From Thiocapsa roseilacustris (lineage in GTDB: Bacteria; Pseudomonadota; Gammaproteobacteria; Chromatiales; Chromatiaceae), in the NCBI RefSeq assembly GCF_041903755.1, contig NZ_JBBWVE010000003.1, positions 181,157 to 245,156 of the forward strand: a stretch of DNA of 64,000 bases, given 5' to 3'. A model generated the notes under the pieces. That model was given only the letters and a program-made list of their open reading frames with translations, searched no databases and had not been told where the DNA came from. Below are positions 8,737 through 17,497 of this stretch, piece by piece (position 1 is the first letter of the stretch; each line of letters starts with the position of its first letter). The translations under genes were made by a program, and so were the position numbers.

Positions 8737-11700
8737 CTAAGGTCCGGGTTTCAGACCCACGGTGACACCTAGGTAATCCGCATAACCTGGTGTGAGACCG
8801 TCGGTCGTGATACCGAATAGCTTTGCCTCGTCGAAGTCAATGTCTACGACGCCTTCGAGACTCATGCCTTCGATGCACATCGGAGGTGTGAACTTCTCGG
8901 CGTTCTCAGCAACTTTTTCGATAACGACGCTCTCGAAGGCGCGTTCCAGGATGTTTTGGTCGTCGGAAGTCCCGGAAACGTTGCACATGGCACCAAAGCT
9001 GGTGTTGGATGGAATGACGCCCTTGAACTTTGGCACGAAGCCGAGCTCGTTCGCCTCACAAACACTATTGTCGATGCCCATCTCCGTGCTGAAGGCGAGA
9101 TCAAGGCAGGCTGCGAAGAGTTGACAATCAGGTGCAGCGTTCCCCTGAGCCGAGAAACAGCCCTTCAAATCGTCGAGATCATCCGTGTAGTTGTCCTGCG
9201 AGCGGTCCAGCACGAAAACCACGTTGACCTGCTTCAACGCGAGATCGACCCCGACGAATTTGTCGTTGGCGTCCTCGTCTTTGACTCCGATTTCCGGAGG
9301 CATATCGACTCGGCCGCAGAGCAGGATGCTGTCGTCCTGACTGATGTCTTTTGCGACGGTTTGTTGGCAGTTGCTCTTGACCCGCTGACGTTCAACGAGG
9401 TTTAGGTCGCTGACAGGTAGCGTCAGACAATCCTCGCCTTTGAACCCATGACAGACTCCGCGCTCGATCGAGCCGTTCAGGGTCGTGCAATCGGTTCCCC
9501 GGATCGCGTTGCACTGACCGCGTGAGGCGGGTAGGGGCAGTGTCGAGCAATCCTCGGGGAGTAGATCGCCGACCGTGTCCAGGTCCTCGCCCGCGCTGGT
9601 GCAGAATGACTGAAGATCTCCGCACTGTGTCATGCTTGCGAAGATCTGATTAAAGACATCATCGGCGATCAGCACGCTGATGTCCGCACCGACTGCAGCG
9701 ACCTCCGCGGGAGTCGGCAAACGTGCGGGCGTCAGGGCAGCGCCCGGAGATGCGTCGACGGCGGCTTCATCGCAGGTGCTCTCGAATTCCGCGCCAATCG
9801 AGACGAGCAGTCCGTCCGCGGTGATGTCGGTCTTGATCGGGCCTGGCTTGAAGAGTGAGCTCTTTGAGTCCTGTGCAAAGGCATCAGGATTGACACCGGC
9901 ATCGTTGAGGCCCATTGCGTCGGGCTCGCCGAGTTGCAAATCACTCAAGAATGACTGCTCGAACTCGAATCCGCCGACCCCGAACTGCTCAAAAATGAAG
10001 CCTTTAACATCAAAGTCACCTCCGGTGAACACGAACGCAAAGGCACCGCCGATGGCGCGGGCGACGGTATCGAAAACAAAACAGATCGATGCGCCCCAAC
10101 ACTCAAGGCCGAAATCTTGTTTTGTGAGCGGATCGAAACCGGAGTCTTTGTCGTTCTTCACGACGCCGTTGCAGGTTCCGACACATTTGGCATAACAGGC
10201 GCCACCGGGGCAGTCGGTGCTCGTCTCGCAGGACTTGCCTTGATTCTCGCCGCCGGTACATTTATTCCCCGACCCCGATGGGTCGGATGGGCAGCTCAAA
10301 TCCGTCATACAAGCGGCACCTTCAGCCGGTCCTTTAGCGCATGTGCCCGCGCCGCCGCTCGTCAACGGCCAACAGGCGTTGTCGTTCAAGCACTCCAATC
10401 CGCTGGGGTTCGCGCAGGCCCCGGCTTGCGCATAGAGCGGTGTGCCGTCGGGATCACGGACGTCGTAGGAAAAGGTGAACGCGTCCTTGTCCGGTGTTTT
10501 CGTCTCGATCTGCTGCTCCGAGATGGTGACGTCGAATCGGATGTCCGCGATGTCGATCGCCGCTTCGACGTCGACCTTGGTGCGTGCAATGCACTCGCCG
10601 AAGAGTCCTCGGGTCGTGCAAGACCGCTCGGCGCCGACCCTGAGGTTCACCGTCGGAAGGCGAACAGTCAGTTGGAGCGCGCCGTCGATGAAATCGACCT
10701 GGCAGGTTGGTGGATCGCCGCTGGGGTGCTGCGACGCCCAGGTCGTAAAGTCGAGTTCTCTGAGCACCAGTGGAATGTTAGTCAAGTCGCATGAGCAGTC
10801 CGGCTCAAAATCGAAAGTACCGAAGGTCTTGCCGCTCAGGTTGCCTGAAAGGTCGGCCATGAAGGTGTCGATGGCCTCCGTACAGGTCGCGTTGAAGAAG
10901 CTTTGTACGGCCGCCTCTTCCAAACCGATCAGGAAGGCGCCGTCGACCGACGCAGCGGTCATGGCTTCGGCGATCTCCCCGCGGAGGCGGCCGTCCAGGT
11001 TCCACAAGAGGTCGCGCAGCTGCGGGCTCAGGTCATCGTCGATAAAGCGTTGGATGCGTGCCGGCATGTCGTCGCGCAAGCGATCGAGCACACTTGAATC
11101 GAGCTCGTCGTCGGGGCGCAACAACGACTGGCGCGTGCTCTCGGAACCGGCAAGGATCTGCGAGAACTCGGCATCGAGCGGCCTTTGGACGGCACCGAGG
11201 GCGAAGACGACATCGGTGTTGAAGGTGCGCAAGCCGTCGCTTGTGGCGGCATCGACGATCACCCGGTTGGATCCCCGCAGGAAGCTACCGAGCGGCGCCG
11301 TGCCGGCGGTCGCATCCGCGAAGGAATGTTCGGGAAGCGACGCGTCGAACTTGACCAGACATTCTCGAGGGGTGGTTTGGTCGTCCCCGGCGCAGATCTG
11401 GCGGTCGGGAATCCCGACATCCAATGACAGTCCGTTGACGGCAAGGGAGCTGATCTCCTTGCCCGCGCAGACGCTCCCGGAGACCTTGACGGGCGCTGTC
11501 AGCACGATCTCTTGATCCGCGGGGGAATCGACCGTGATGGCGAAGGCGGATGCCTTTCCGATATCGGCCAGATCGTCGCGGTAGCAGCTCCGATTGAGCG
11601 GAGTGCGCGGTAATGGTTGACCGGAGACTCTAAAGAGATGGCCGCCAGGCGGCAGTCCGCTCAGTCGCAATTGAAGGGTGTTGGTCTGGAGCGGGACGGC

Positions 11701-13572
11701 GATTCCCGTGTTGGTATCCGATGCAGCTTGCCGATCCAGCGCCTCGATGGCGAGCCACTCGACGTCGACATCCACAGGGCTATCGATACCGCAACCGGCC
11801 TGGATCTGGAAGCGGCACTCCCCGGGTGTGATGCAGATCGAGCCGCCGGGCGTCGGGAGCTGTGTGGCGGGGTCGACACCGATCTCGGCAAGAATGTCGA
11901 CACCGTTCAGCTCGATTTTGAGCGTGTCGACGTCCACGAGCGGTAGAAAGGCGCTCAACTCGACACTATCGTCGTCGGGCAGGGAAAGCGTCTGATCACG
12001 CGGACTCGAGACTTGAATGAAGGGCACGATTCCGCAGTAGGCGACGTCCTGGAGGGCGCCTTTCTTGCCGACTACCCGCAGGACGGGGTTTTTGTGGAAC
12101 ATCGTGTGGTAGTTGCCCGCCGGCGAGGTCGTGACCCGCCAGAATCGCGGATCGATCCGGCTGCCGAGATAGGCGATATCGCCATCCCGAACATCCTCGA
12201 TGATGGCCAACAGATCGCCATTCGCGTCGATGGAGACGAGATCGGCCTGGATTTCGGTCGCCTGACCGCCGTCGAACTCGATGAAGTGGGTCGCGAGACA
12301 ATCGGCCGGGCGCCGGCCGACCCGATAGGGGAGGGAACAGGTCACGCCCAAATCGGCGAAGGCACCCGCGCAGTCGACGTCTTCGGCATCGGTGAAGCCG
12401 TCGCAGTCGTTGTCGATGAAATCGTTGCAGCTCAGCTCGACGCCGGGCTCCGGCGGGTCCAGCGCGACGGCTCCGCATTCGGTGTCGAGGCGGTCTGCGG
12501 TGCATTGGAAGGCACCGATCTGCCGACACGCCCCGACCCCCGCGGCGCATTCGAGTCCCAAGATCGGGAAGCCTTCATCCGTGACCCCGTCGCCATCGTC
12601 GTCGATCCCGTTTCCGCATAGCTCGGGTTGACCGAAACCGGCACAATCCGGATCGGCGAGATCGACGAGTCCGTCGCAGTCGTCATCGACACCGTTGGCG
12701 CAGCTCAGGCCATGGATCGTACCTTCCTGCTTCGGCGCACCGGGTTCGGCGGAGCATTCCGTGCCGTTCCCCGCCGCGTTGCAGAATCGAATCCCGTTGC
12801 GTTGACAGATTCCGACGCCGACCGTACAGATCGAGCTGACGCCAAAACCGTTGTCGATGACGCCGTCGCCGTCGTTGTCCAAGCCGTCGCACTTCTCCGG
12901 CTCCTGACACGCGGGCTCATCGAGGACGTCGATCTTGTCGTCGCAGTCGTTGTCGACCCCATCGAAACAGTGGCCTGCGGCGAGCGATTCCTCGGCATAT
13001 TCAATGATGGCGCTGGGCGTATTCTCGCAGGTAAAGACGCCGCGACCGAGCAGGCCGTAAGGATCGTCGCCCGCAGTTGCTTCATAGGTGACCGAGCCGG
13101 GCGGTACTTTGCAGACCAGGATTCCGCCGGTCTTGCAGACACCTTCCGGTCCGGGGCTTTCGTGGAAGACACAGAATCCGTAGCCTTCATCGGCGACGCC
13201 GTCACCATCGTCGTCGACGGGAATACCGTCGGCCTCGACCGGATCGAATGCGGGAAAGGTCGGATCAGCACCGTCGATCTTGCCGTCGCAGTTGTCGTCG
13301 ACGCCGTTACAGCGCTCGAGTGCGCCGGGATTGATGCCGGCGTTGCCGTCGTTGCAATCGCCGCACAGTTTGCCCGTAGAATCGCATCCACCTGAACACA
13401 CGGCGTATCCGTCGTTGTCGTTATCCGGGCATGCTGCCGAGAGGGCAGTAGGGGACAACCCGACAAGCGCTAGGCCCAGTAAGGTCGGAAGTAGTCGTCC
13501 GAAGCGGGCTTTCGGATGTGCCGGTGGCTTGGAGTCTAGGGTGGGCGCCAAAATCTCTGAATGCGATCCCAT
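8737..13572 (-). CDS. Giant secreted protein with MopE-type metal-binding repeats
   Basis: This 1,611-residue protein starts at ATG 13572 (GGAGG 9 nt upstream; the frame is open to 13599). A long N-region and hydrophobic segment (LLPTLLGLALVGLSPTALSAA) form the signal peptide. Residues about 50-390 contain six Asp/Cys-rich motifs of the type CNGVDDNCDGKID, CDGLDNDGDGVID and CGNGIDDDGDGVTDEGF, which is the putative metal-binding repeat (PF11617) known from methanotroph MopE and myxobacterial surface proteins. The centre is beta-rich and unassigned. Residues about 1040-1150 are Cys-rich (CANPSGLEC...CPGGACYAKC). No anchoring C-terminal signal is seen. A role at the cell surface, possibly metal or calcium binding, is inferred from the motifs. 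Confidence 0.8.
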   Translation of the reverse strand: MGSHSEILAPTLDSKPPAHPKARFGRLLPTLLGLALVGLSPTALSAACPDNDNDGYAVCSGGCDSTGKLCGDCNDGNAGINPGALERCNGVDDNCDGKIDGADPTFPAFDPVEADGIPVDDDGDGVADEGYGFCVFHESPGPEGVCKTGGILVCKVPPGSVTYEATAGDDPYGLLGRGVFTCENTPSAIIEYAEESLAAGHCFDGVDNDCDDKIDVLDEPACQEPEKCDGLDNDGDGVIDNGFGVSSICTVGVGICQRNGIRFCNAAGNGTECSAEPGAPKQEGTIHGLSCANGVDDDCDGLVDLADPDCAGFGQPELCGNGIDDDGDGVTDEGFPILGLECAAGVGACRQIGAFQCTADRLDTECGAVALDPPEPGVELSCNDFIDNDCDGFTDAEDVDCAGAFADLGVTCSLPYRVGRRPADCLATHFIEFDGGQATEIQADLVSIDANGDLLAIIEDVRDGDIAYLGSRIDPRFWRVTTSPAGNYHTMFHKNPVLRVVGKKGALQDVAYCGIVPFIQVSSPRDQTLSLPDDDSVELSAFLPLVDVDTLKIELNGVDILAEIGVDPATQLPTPGGSICITPGECRFQIQAGCGIDSPVDVDVEWLAIEALDRQAASDTNTGIAVPLQTNTLQLRLSGLPPGGHLFRVSGQPLPRTPLNRSCYRDDLADIGKASAFAITVDSPADQEIVLTAPVKVSGSVCAGKEISSLAVNGLSLDVGIPDRQICAGDDQTTPRECLVKFDASLPEHSFADATAGTAPLGSFLRGSNRVIVDAATSDGLRTFNTDVVFALGAVQRPLDAEFSQILAGSESTRQSLLRPDDELDSSVLDRLRDDMPARIQRFIDDDLSPQLRDLLWNLDGRLRGEIAEAMTAASVDGAFLIGLEEAAVQSFFNATCTEAIDTFMADLSGNLSGKTFGTFDFEPDCSCDLTNIPLVLRELDFTTWASQHPSGDPPTCQVDFIDGALQLTVRLPTVNLRVGAERSCTTRGLFGECIARTKVDVEAAIDIADIRFDVTISEQQIETKTPDKDAFTFSYDVRDPDGTPLYAQAGACANPSGLECLNDNACWPLTSGGAGTCAKGPAEGAACMTDLSCPSDPSGSGNKCTGGENQGKSCETSTDCPGGACYAKCVGTCNGVVKNDKDSGFDPLTKQDFGLECWGASICFVFDTVARAIGGAFAFVFTGGDFDVKGFIFEQFGVGGFEFEQSFLSDLQLGEPDAMGLNDAGVNPDAFAQDSKSSLFKPGPIKTDITADGLLVSIGAEFESTCDEAAVDASPGAALTPARLPTPAEVAAVGADISVLIADDVFNQIFASMTQCGDLQSFCTSAGEDLDTVGDLLPEDCSTLPLPASRGQCNAIRGTDCTTLNGSIERGVCHGFKGEDCLTLPVSDLNLVERQRVKSNCQQTVAKDISQDDSILLCGRVDMPPEIGVKDEDANDKFVGVDLALKQVNVVFVLDRSQDNYTDDLDDLKGCFSAQGNAAPDCQLFAACLDLAFSTEMGIDNSVCEANELGFVPKFKGVIPSNTSFGAMCNVSGTSDDQNILERAFESVVIEKVAENAEKFTPPMCIEGMSLEGVVDIDFDEAKLFGITTDGLTPGYADYLGVTVGLKPGP

Positions 13573-13956
13573 AAGGGTATGCCTCCGCTCGAAAAGCAAA
13601 GGTTGAGGAACGACGGATGCAATCGTCGAAGGTTGTATAAGTCTGCACGACGTGGACGTGCTTCAGGGCGAAGTCAACAGCTCCCTGAACGGATCCTCGG
13701 CTAAAACCAGTCTAGCAGTTTTCACGCGGGATACAGGAAATTCGATGAACAACGACGCATTTCAAATTGAAAGGTGGGTCGGGCTGTCCGGCAACGCGAA
13801 ATGTTTCGCGAAGACTCCGGACGTTTCTCATGGAGCGCGAAAGTGCTACGTGGCGGCCGGCGAGGGGTTGTCTTTTACAGGGTGGCGGCCGACAATCCCG
13901 GCGTGTCGCGCGTAGCGCGCCCAGACCATAATGAACCCAGCAACCGGAGACGTCGC
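13573..13956. other. Intergenic region between divergent genes
   Basis: About 380 bp separate the giant secreted-protein gene and the ferritin-like gene. No conserved open frame is visible. It should contain both promoters; no confident boxes were assigned. Confidence 0.4.
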
Positions 13957-14244
13957 ATGGCGAACGAGGGCTACCACGAGCCGACCGAAGAACTGTCCGA
14001 CGAAACCCGAGACATGCACCGGGCCATCATCTCGTTGATGGAGGAGCTCGAAGCGGTCGACTGGTACAACCAGCGGGTCGACGTCTGCAAGGACGAAGAT
14101 CTGAAGGCGATCTTGGCGCACAATCGCGACGAGGAAAAGGAGCATGCGGCGATGGTGCTGGAATGGATCCGCCGCAAGGATCCGTCCTTCGACAAGGAGT
14201 TGAAGGACTATCTCTTCACCGAAAAAGAGATTGCCCATCACTAA
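13957..14244 (+). CDS. EncFtn-type ferritin-like protein (no encapsulin targeting tail)
   Basis: The 95-residue product begins MANEGYHEPTEEL at ATG 13957, with GGAGA 6 nt upstream. It aligns by eye with the Rhodospirillum rubrum encapsulated ferritin: MEELEAVDWYNQR and LAHNRDEEKEHAAM are near-identical blocks. The ferroxidase ligands E32, E62 and H65 of that protein correspond to E30, E60 and H63 here. Such proteins form two-helix decamers that oxidise Fe(II). Known cargo forms continue with a C-terminal encapsulin-docking peptide; this one stops at FTEKEIAHH. No encapsulin gene is adjacent: a repeat element follows 1 bp after the stop. It is therefore either a free (non-encapsulated) family member or a protein whose shell is elsewhere. 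Confidence 0.85.
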   Translation: MANEGYHEPTEELSDETRDMHRAIISLMEELEAVDWYNQRVDVCKDEDLKAILAHNRDEEKEHAAMVLEWIRRKDPSFDKELKDYLFTEKEIAHH

Positions 14245-14245
14245 C

Positions 14246-14329
14246 CTAAACCGCGTCCGAGGGTCCTTGCGGGGCAGCGTGTTTCTTGCGTTCGAGGCTA
14301 CCACGAACCTTGGCGCTGACGCGGTTTAG
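14246..14329. repeat. Dispersed inverted-repeat element, family 1, copy 1
   Basis: 84 bp bounded by CTAAACCGCGTC and its exact complement GACGCGGTTTAG. It begins 1 bp after the stop of the ferritin-like gene and could form the transcript end. Confidence 0.85.
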
Positions 14330-14372
14330 GTGGGAATGAAGGGCATTTTTAAGATGGATGTTCTCAATCTCT

Positions 14373-14457
14373 TGAACCGCGCCCGCTCAAACTTTTGGGG
14401 ATTCATGTGAAGAGCGACAGATCCTCGAACTGTCCATATCCTGCCCGGGGCGGTTCA
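14373..14457. repeat. Dispersed inverted-repeat element, family 1, copy 2
   Basis: 85 bp bounded by TGAACCGCGCCCG and GGGCGGTTCA. Its right end lies 2 bp before the phhB start codon, so the GGGGCGG of the element is the only purine-rich stretch that could act as ribosome site. Confidence 0.7.
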
Positions 14458-14459
14458 AC

Positions 14460-14762
14460 ATGAGTCGCGCCAAGCTCGATGCAGAGTCGATCGTGATGGC
14501 GCTCGCGGAGCTCAATGTCTCTGCTGCGTCACCCTGGAGTTTGGCCGACAGTAAGCTGCATAAGGAATTCCGTTTCAAGGACTTCGTTGATGCCTTCGGC
14601 TTTATGAGTCGGGTCGCGCTGGTGGCCGAGTCGATGGATCATCACCCCGAGTGGAGCAACGTTTTCAATCGTGTCGTGGTCGCTCTCTCGACCCACGACG
14701 CAGGCGGGATCACGGAACTGGATTTCGCGCTGGCGAGCCGAATCGAAGGCTTGAGCGGTTAG
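14460..14762 (+). CDS. phhB: Pterin-4-alpha-carbinolamine dehydratase
   Basis: The 100-residue product contains the family signature MDHHPEWSNVFNRVVVALSTHDAGGIT (residues about 59-85), with the HH-P active-site His pair, and FKDFVDAFGFMSRVALVAE before it. The enzyme dehydrates 4a-hydroxytetrahydropterins to quinonoid dihydropterin, recycling pterin cofactor. The length is normal for the family. The ABC permease follows 15 bp downstream, so co-transcription is likely. No aromatic amino acid hydroxylase is in the window. The PTPS/SDR operon 3 kb downstream is the only other pterin context. Confidence 0.9.
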   Translation: MSRAKLDAESIVMALAELNVSAASPWSLADSKLHKEFRFKDFVDAFGFMSRVALVAESMDHHPEWSNVFNRVVVALSTHDAGGITELDFALASRIEGLSG

Positions 14763-14777
14763 GCGCCCCGCGGACCC

Positions 14778-16037
14778 GTGCCCATACTGAGCCTCGCTTG
14801 GAAGAGCCTCCTCAATCGCCGCGGTACGGCATTGCTCACGGTCATCTCGATCGGTTTGAGCGTCGCGCTGCTTGTTGGCGTGGAGCGTCTGCGCACCGAG
14901 ACCCGTGCGAGCTTCGCCAACACCATCTCGGACACCGACCTGATCGTCGGGGCGCGGACCGGACCGGTTCAGCTGCTGCTGTACGCTGTCTTTCGAATCG
15001 GTCACGCCACCAACAACATCTCCTGGGATTCCTACTTGGACATCGCGGCTCACCCCCGTGTCGCCTGGTCCATCCCGATCTCTCTGGGTGACTCGCACCG
15101 CGGATACCCGGTCCTCGGCACCAACTCGGCCTACTTCGAGCACTATCGCTACGGTCGCGGTCGCGCGCTCCTCCTGGCAGAGGGTACGCCCTTCTCCGAC
15201 CTCTACGACGCGGTGCTCGGGGCGGATGTGGCGAAGGGGCTGGGTTACGGCTTGGGCGATTCCATCGTGATTGCACACGGCGCGTCGGATGTCGCCTTCG
15301 CGCGTCACGACGCCCATCCATTTCGGGTCTCCGGCATCCTCGAGCCGACGGGCACCCCGGTCGATCGCACGGTTCACGTGAGCCTCGAGGGTATCGAGGC
15401 GATCCATGTCGGCTGGGAGGGCGGGGCGCCCTTGCCGGGCCGGGTCGTCGATGCCGATGCCGCGCGTGCCATGGACCTTGCACCCAAAGCCATCACTGCG
15501 GCCTTGGTGGGCCTGACCTCGCGGATCTCGACCTTCCAGGTGCAACGCTTCGTCAACGACTACCGACAGGAACCCCTAATGGCCATCCTGCCAGGCGTAG
15601 CGCTTGCCGAGCTGTGGGGTCTGATTGCGGTCGGCGAGCAGGCCCTGCTGTTGGTCTCCGGATTCGTGGTCGTCGTGGGTCTTTTCGGTCTTTTGACGGC
15701 GTTGCTGACGAGTCTCGGCGAGCGCAGGCGCGAGATGGCGATCCTGCGCTCGGTCGGCGCCCGTCCGGCCCATGTCTTTGCGCTGATCCTGGGCGAGGCG
15801 CTCGCACTGATCCTGCTCGGCATCCTGGTCGGCCTGGGTCTTCTTTACGGGGCGCTGCTGGTGGCCCAGCCGCTAATCCTTTCGGCGATGGGGATCTTCG
15901 TCGCTGTCGGAATCCTGTCGGCTCATGAGATGATGTTGCTGGCGCTGGTCCTGGCAGCCGGCTTCCTGGTCGGCCTGATCCCCGCTTATCGTGCGTATCG
16001 GCTGTCTTTGGCTGATGGGCTGTCGATTCGGGTGTGA
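14778..16037 (+). CDS. ABC transporter permease, FtsX/MacB type
   Basis: This 419-residue membrane protein starts with GTG. One N-terminal transmembrane segment (about residues 18-36) is followed by a large periplasmic region (about 40-285, MacB periplasmic core-like) and three C-terminal helices (about 290-315, 335-365, 375-400). The GERRREMAILRSVGARPAHVF loop is characteristic of FtsX-like permeases that work with LolD/MacB-type ATPases. Such permeases often neighbour a DUF3299 lipoprotein, as here (16481), but the expected ATPase gene is absent from this cluster. Substrate is unknown. Confidence 0.85.
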   Translation: MPILSLAWKSLLNRRGTALLTVISIGLSVALLVGVERLRTETRASFANTISDTDLIVGARTGPVQLLLYAVFRIGHATNNISWDSYLDIAAHPRVAWSIPISLGDSHRGYPVLGTNSAYFEHYRYGRGRALLLAEGTPFSDLYDAVLGADVAKGLGYGLGDSIVIAHGASDVAFARHDAHPFRVSGILEPTGTPVDRTVHVSLEGIEAIHVGWEGGAPLPGRVVDADAARAMDLAPKAITAALVGLTSRISTFQVQRFVNDYRQEPLMAILPGVALAELWGLIAVGEQALLLVSGFVVVVGLFGLLTALLTSLGERRREMAILRSVGARPAHVFALILGEALALILLGILVGLGLLYGALLVAQPLILSAMGIFVAVGILSAHEMMLLALVLAAGFLVGLIPAYRAYRLSLADGLSIRV

Positions 16038-16041
16038 GTGA

Positions 16042-16129
16042 TTAAACCGCGCCCGATGCGGTATGCGTCGTTTCTTGGATTGGCTTGGCCGCGCCGGCTC
16101 CGACAACTGTCGGAGCCGGCGCGGTTTAA
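16042..16129. repeat. Family 1 element, copy 3
   Basis: 88 bp with perfect TTAAACCGCG/CGCGGTTTAA ends, starting 4 bp after the permease stop. It contains an inner perfect hairpin (ggctccgac, aact, gtcggagcc). It aligns without gaps to the copy at 49591 (74 of 88 positions identical by my count), and the copy at 24672 is the same sequence type inverted. Confidence 0.9.
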
Positions 16130-16150
16130 GGTATTAAAACCTATTAAATT

Positions 16151-16236
16151 TTAAACCGCGTCTCCACAAAGGTCGGAAAAGTCCTTGAGCCCGACACAAC
16201 ATGAAAATGACGCATTTCACTCTGGACGCGGTTTAA
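16151..16236. repeat. Family 1 element, copy 4
   Basis: 86 bp with perfect TTAAACCGCG/CGCGGTTTAA ends. Its reverse complement closely matches the copy at 57017, apart from that copy's degenerate right end. Confidence 0.9.
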
Positions 16237-16296
16237 CTCATCACCCGACAGGCGGTCGTTGGGGCGACCTCAGGCGGTTTCCGTAGAAGTAGGTGC

Positions 16297-16355
16297 CGTA
16301 GGTTGAGCTGACGATAGGACGCACGACTTCCGTCAGCGGTTGGTCGTGCAGGTCG
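16297..16355 (-). repeat. Family 2 element, degenerate partial copy
   Basis: The sequence ccgtaggttgagctgacgat... to about 16355 matches the inverted core of the elements at 17142, 31786 and 63168, with several substitutions. Confidence 0.55.
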
Positions 16356-16480
16356 AAGGCTCTGTTTATTGTCGAGTTCGTGTTCGTGTTCGTCCGGAAT
16401 CCGATTACGACAACGAAAAATTCTGCGACGGTTTGTTCAAGACTTGCGGTTTAAGGGGCGAATCTTTGAGAATCAAGACG

Positions 16481-17062
16481 ATGAGAATGCTTGCACGGCT
16501 GTTCCCGGTGATTCTCGCCCTGTGGCTTGTGGGTTGCGGCGAGGAACCGTCCGAACCCGACTCAGCGATTTCAGGCGCGATGCAGGCCGAGGAGATCGAT
16601 TGGGATCGCTTGATCCCGGTCGAGTGGCAGCCCGAGACCCTGCTCGAAGACTTCGACCTCGACGCGCTCGATGAGATGGACGACGACGATCCGCGTGCGA
16701 AGGAGCTGATGGACAAGCTCATGGCGCTCTGGGCCGATGCCCCGGTCGTGGAAGAGCTGGACGGGCTCCGGGTCCGACTGCCCGGCTTCGTCGTGCCCTT
16801 GGAGCTGGATGCGCGCAAGATGACCGAGTTCCTCTTGGTGCCTTATTACGGCGCCTGCATCCATGTTCCGCCGCCGCCCGCGAATCAGACGATTCATGTC
16901 GTTGCGCCCGAGGGCCGCGAGTATGTCGGCGAGCTGTTCGATACCGTCTGGGTCACGGGGACGCTTCGGGTGATCCGCACCAGCAGCGACCTTGCCGAAG
17001 CAGGCTATCGGATCGACGTGACCGAGATCGAGCCCTACGACGGCGAGGTGGAGCCCCTTTAA
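16481..17062 (+). CDS. DUF3299 domain lipoprotein
   Basis: I took ATG 16481 (193 residues): it gives a compact lipoprotein signal ending LWLVGC (Cys 19), with GAG about 10 nt upstream. The frame itself is open from 16340. The mature part is acidic (EEIDWDRLIPVEW, DEMDDDDPRAKEL). It carries the DUF3299 core LRVRLPGFVVPLELD...LLVPYYGACIHVPPPPANQTI, where YGACIHVPPPP is the most conserved block. Homologues are often encoded beside FtsX-type ABC transporters, here the permease at 14778. Function is unknown; the Cys-His-Pro block suggests metal binding (inference). The TAA stop lies inside a family 1 repeat. Confidence 0.8.
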   Translation: MRMLARLFPVILALWLVGCGEEPSEPDSAISGAMQAEEIDWDRLIPVEWQPETLLEDFDLDALDEMDDDDPRAKELMDKLMALWADAPVVEELDGLRVRLPGFVVPLELDARKMTEFLLVPYYGACIHVPPPPANQTIHVVAPEGREYVGELFDTVWVTGTLRVIRTSSDLAEAGYRIDVTEIEPYDGEVEPL

Positions 17063-17145
17063 ACCGCGCCTCCGCACGACATGCACGGTTATGCCTTGAA
17101 GCGGTCTCGCAGGAATCAACGGCCCATGCAGCCGGCGCGGTTTAA
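17059..17145. repeat. Family 1 element, copy 5
   Basis: 87 bp, TTAAACCGCG to CGCGGTTTAA. Bases 17060-17062 (TAA of the left end) are the stop codon of the DUF3299 gene. It abuts a family 2 element with a 4-bp shared TTAA. Confidence 0.85.
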
Positions 17146-17282
17146 GGCGAATTCCGGAAACCTTCAGGCCGAGGGCGTAGGTTGTGCCGAGCCGTGCGAG
17201 GCACAGCCAACCGTAGGCGCAAGTTGTGCTTCCTATCGTCAGCACAACCTACGGGTAGGGAAGTTTGCAGAAATCGCCTAAG
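17142..17282. repeat. Family 2 element, full copy A
   Basis: About 141 bp. The outer ends ttaaggcgaattccgg and gcagaaatcgcctaag are imperfect inverted repeats. The inner core runs cgtaggttgtgcc ... gcacaacctacg, itself palindromic. It is homologous along its core to 31786-31925 and along its whole length to 63168-63307. Confidence 0.85.
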
Positions 17283-17293
17283 TCTTTTTTCTC

Positions 17294-17387
17294 TGAACCG
17301 CGTCGACTCCAACGTTGTTGGTGTCCTTGAAAGGGCGAGTGGACTCGAGCATCACCGTGCACCGCGGACGCGGTTCAGCTTGGATTC
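17294..17387. repeat. Family 1 element, copy 6
   Basis: 94 bp bounded by TGAACCGCGTC and GACGCGGTTCA, in the leader of the PTPS/SDR operon. Confidence 0.75.
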
Positions 17388-17497
17388 GGCCGAGTGACCC
17401 CACATCCACCAAAGCGTCGGTCAGGTGCGGCGATCGAACGCACCCTTCACCGACAGGTGCTCCGGGCTCGGTGCACTGAGCCGCACCGGAGACGACC

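Noticed and set aside
9680..13395. Several plus-strand frames of 170-346 codons
   Set aside because: Antisense shadows of the giant secreted-protein gene, which has continuous recognisable repeats.
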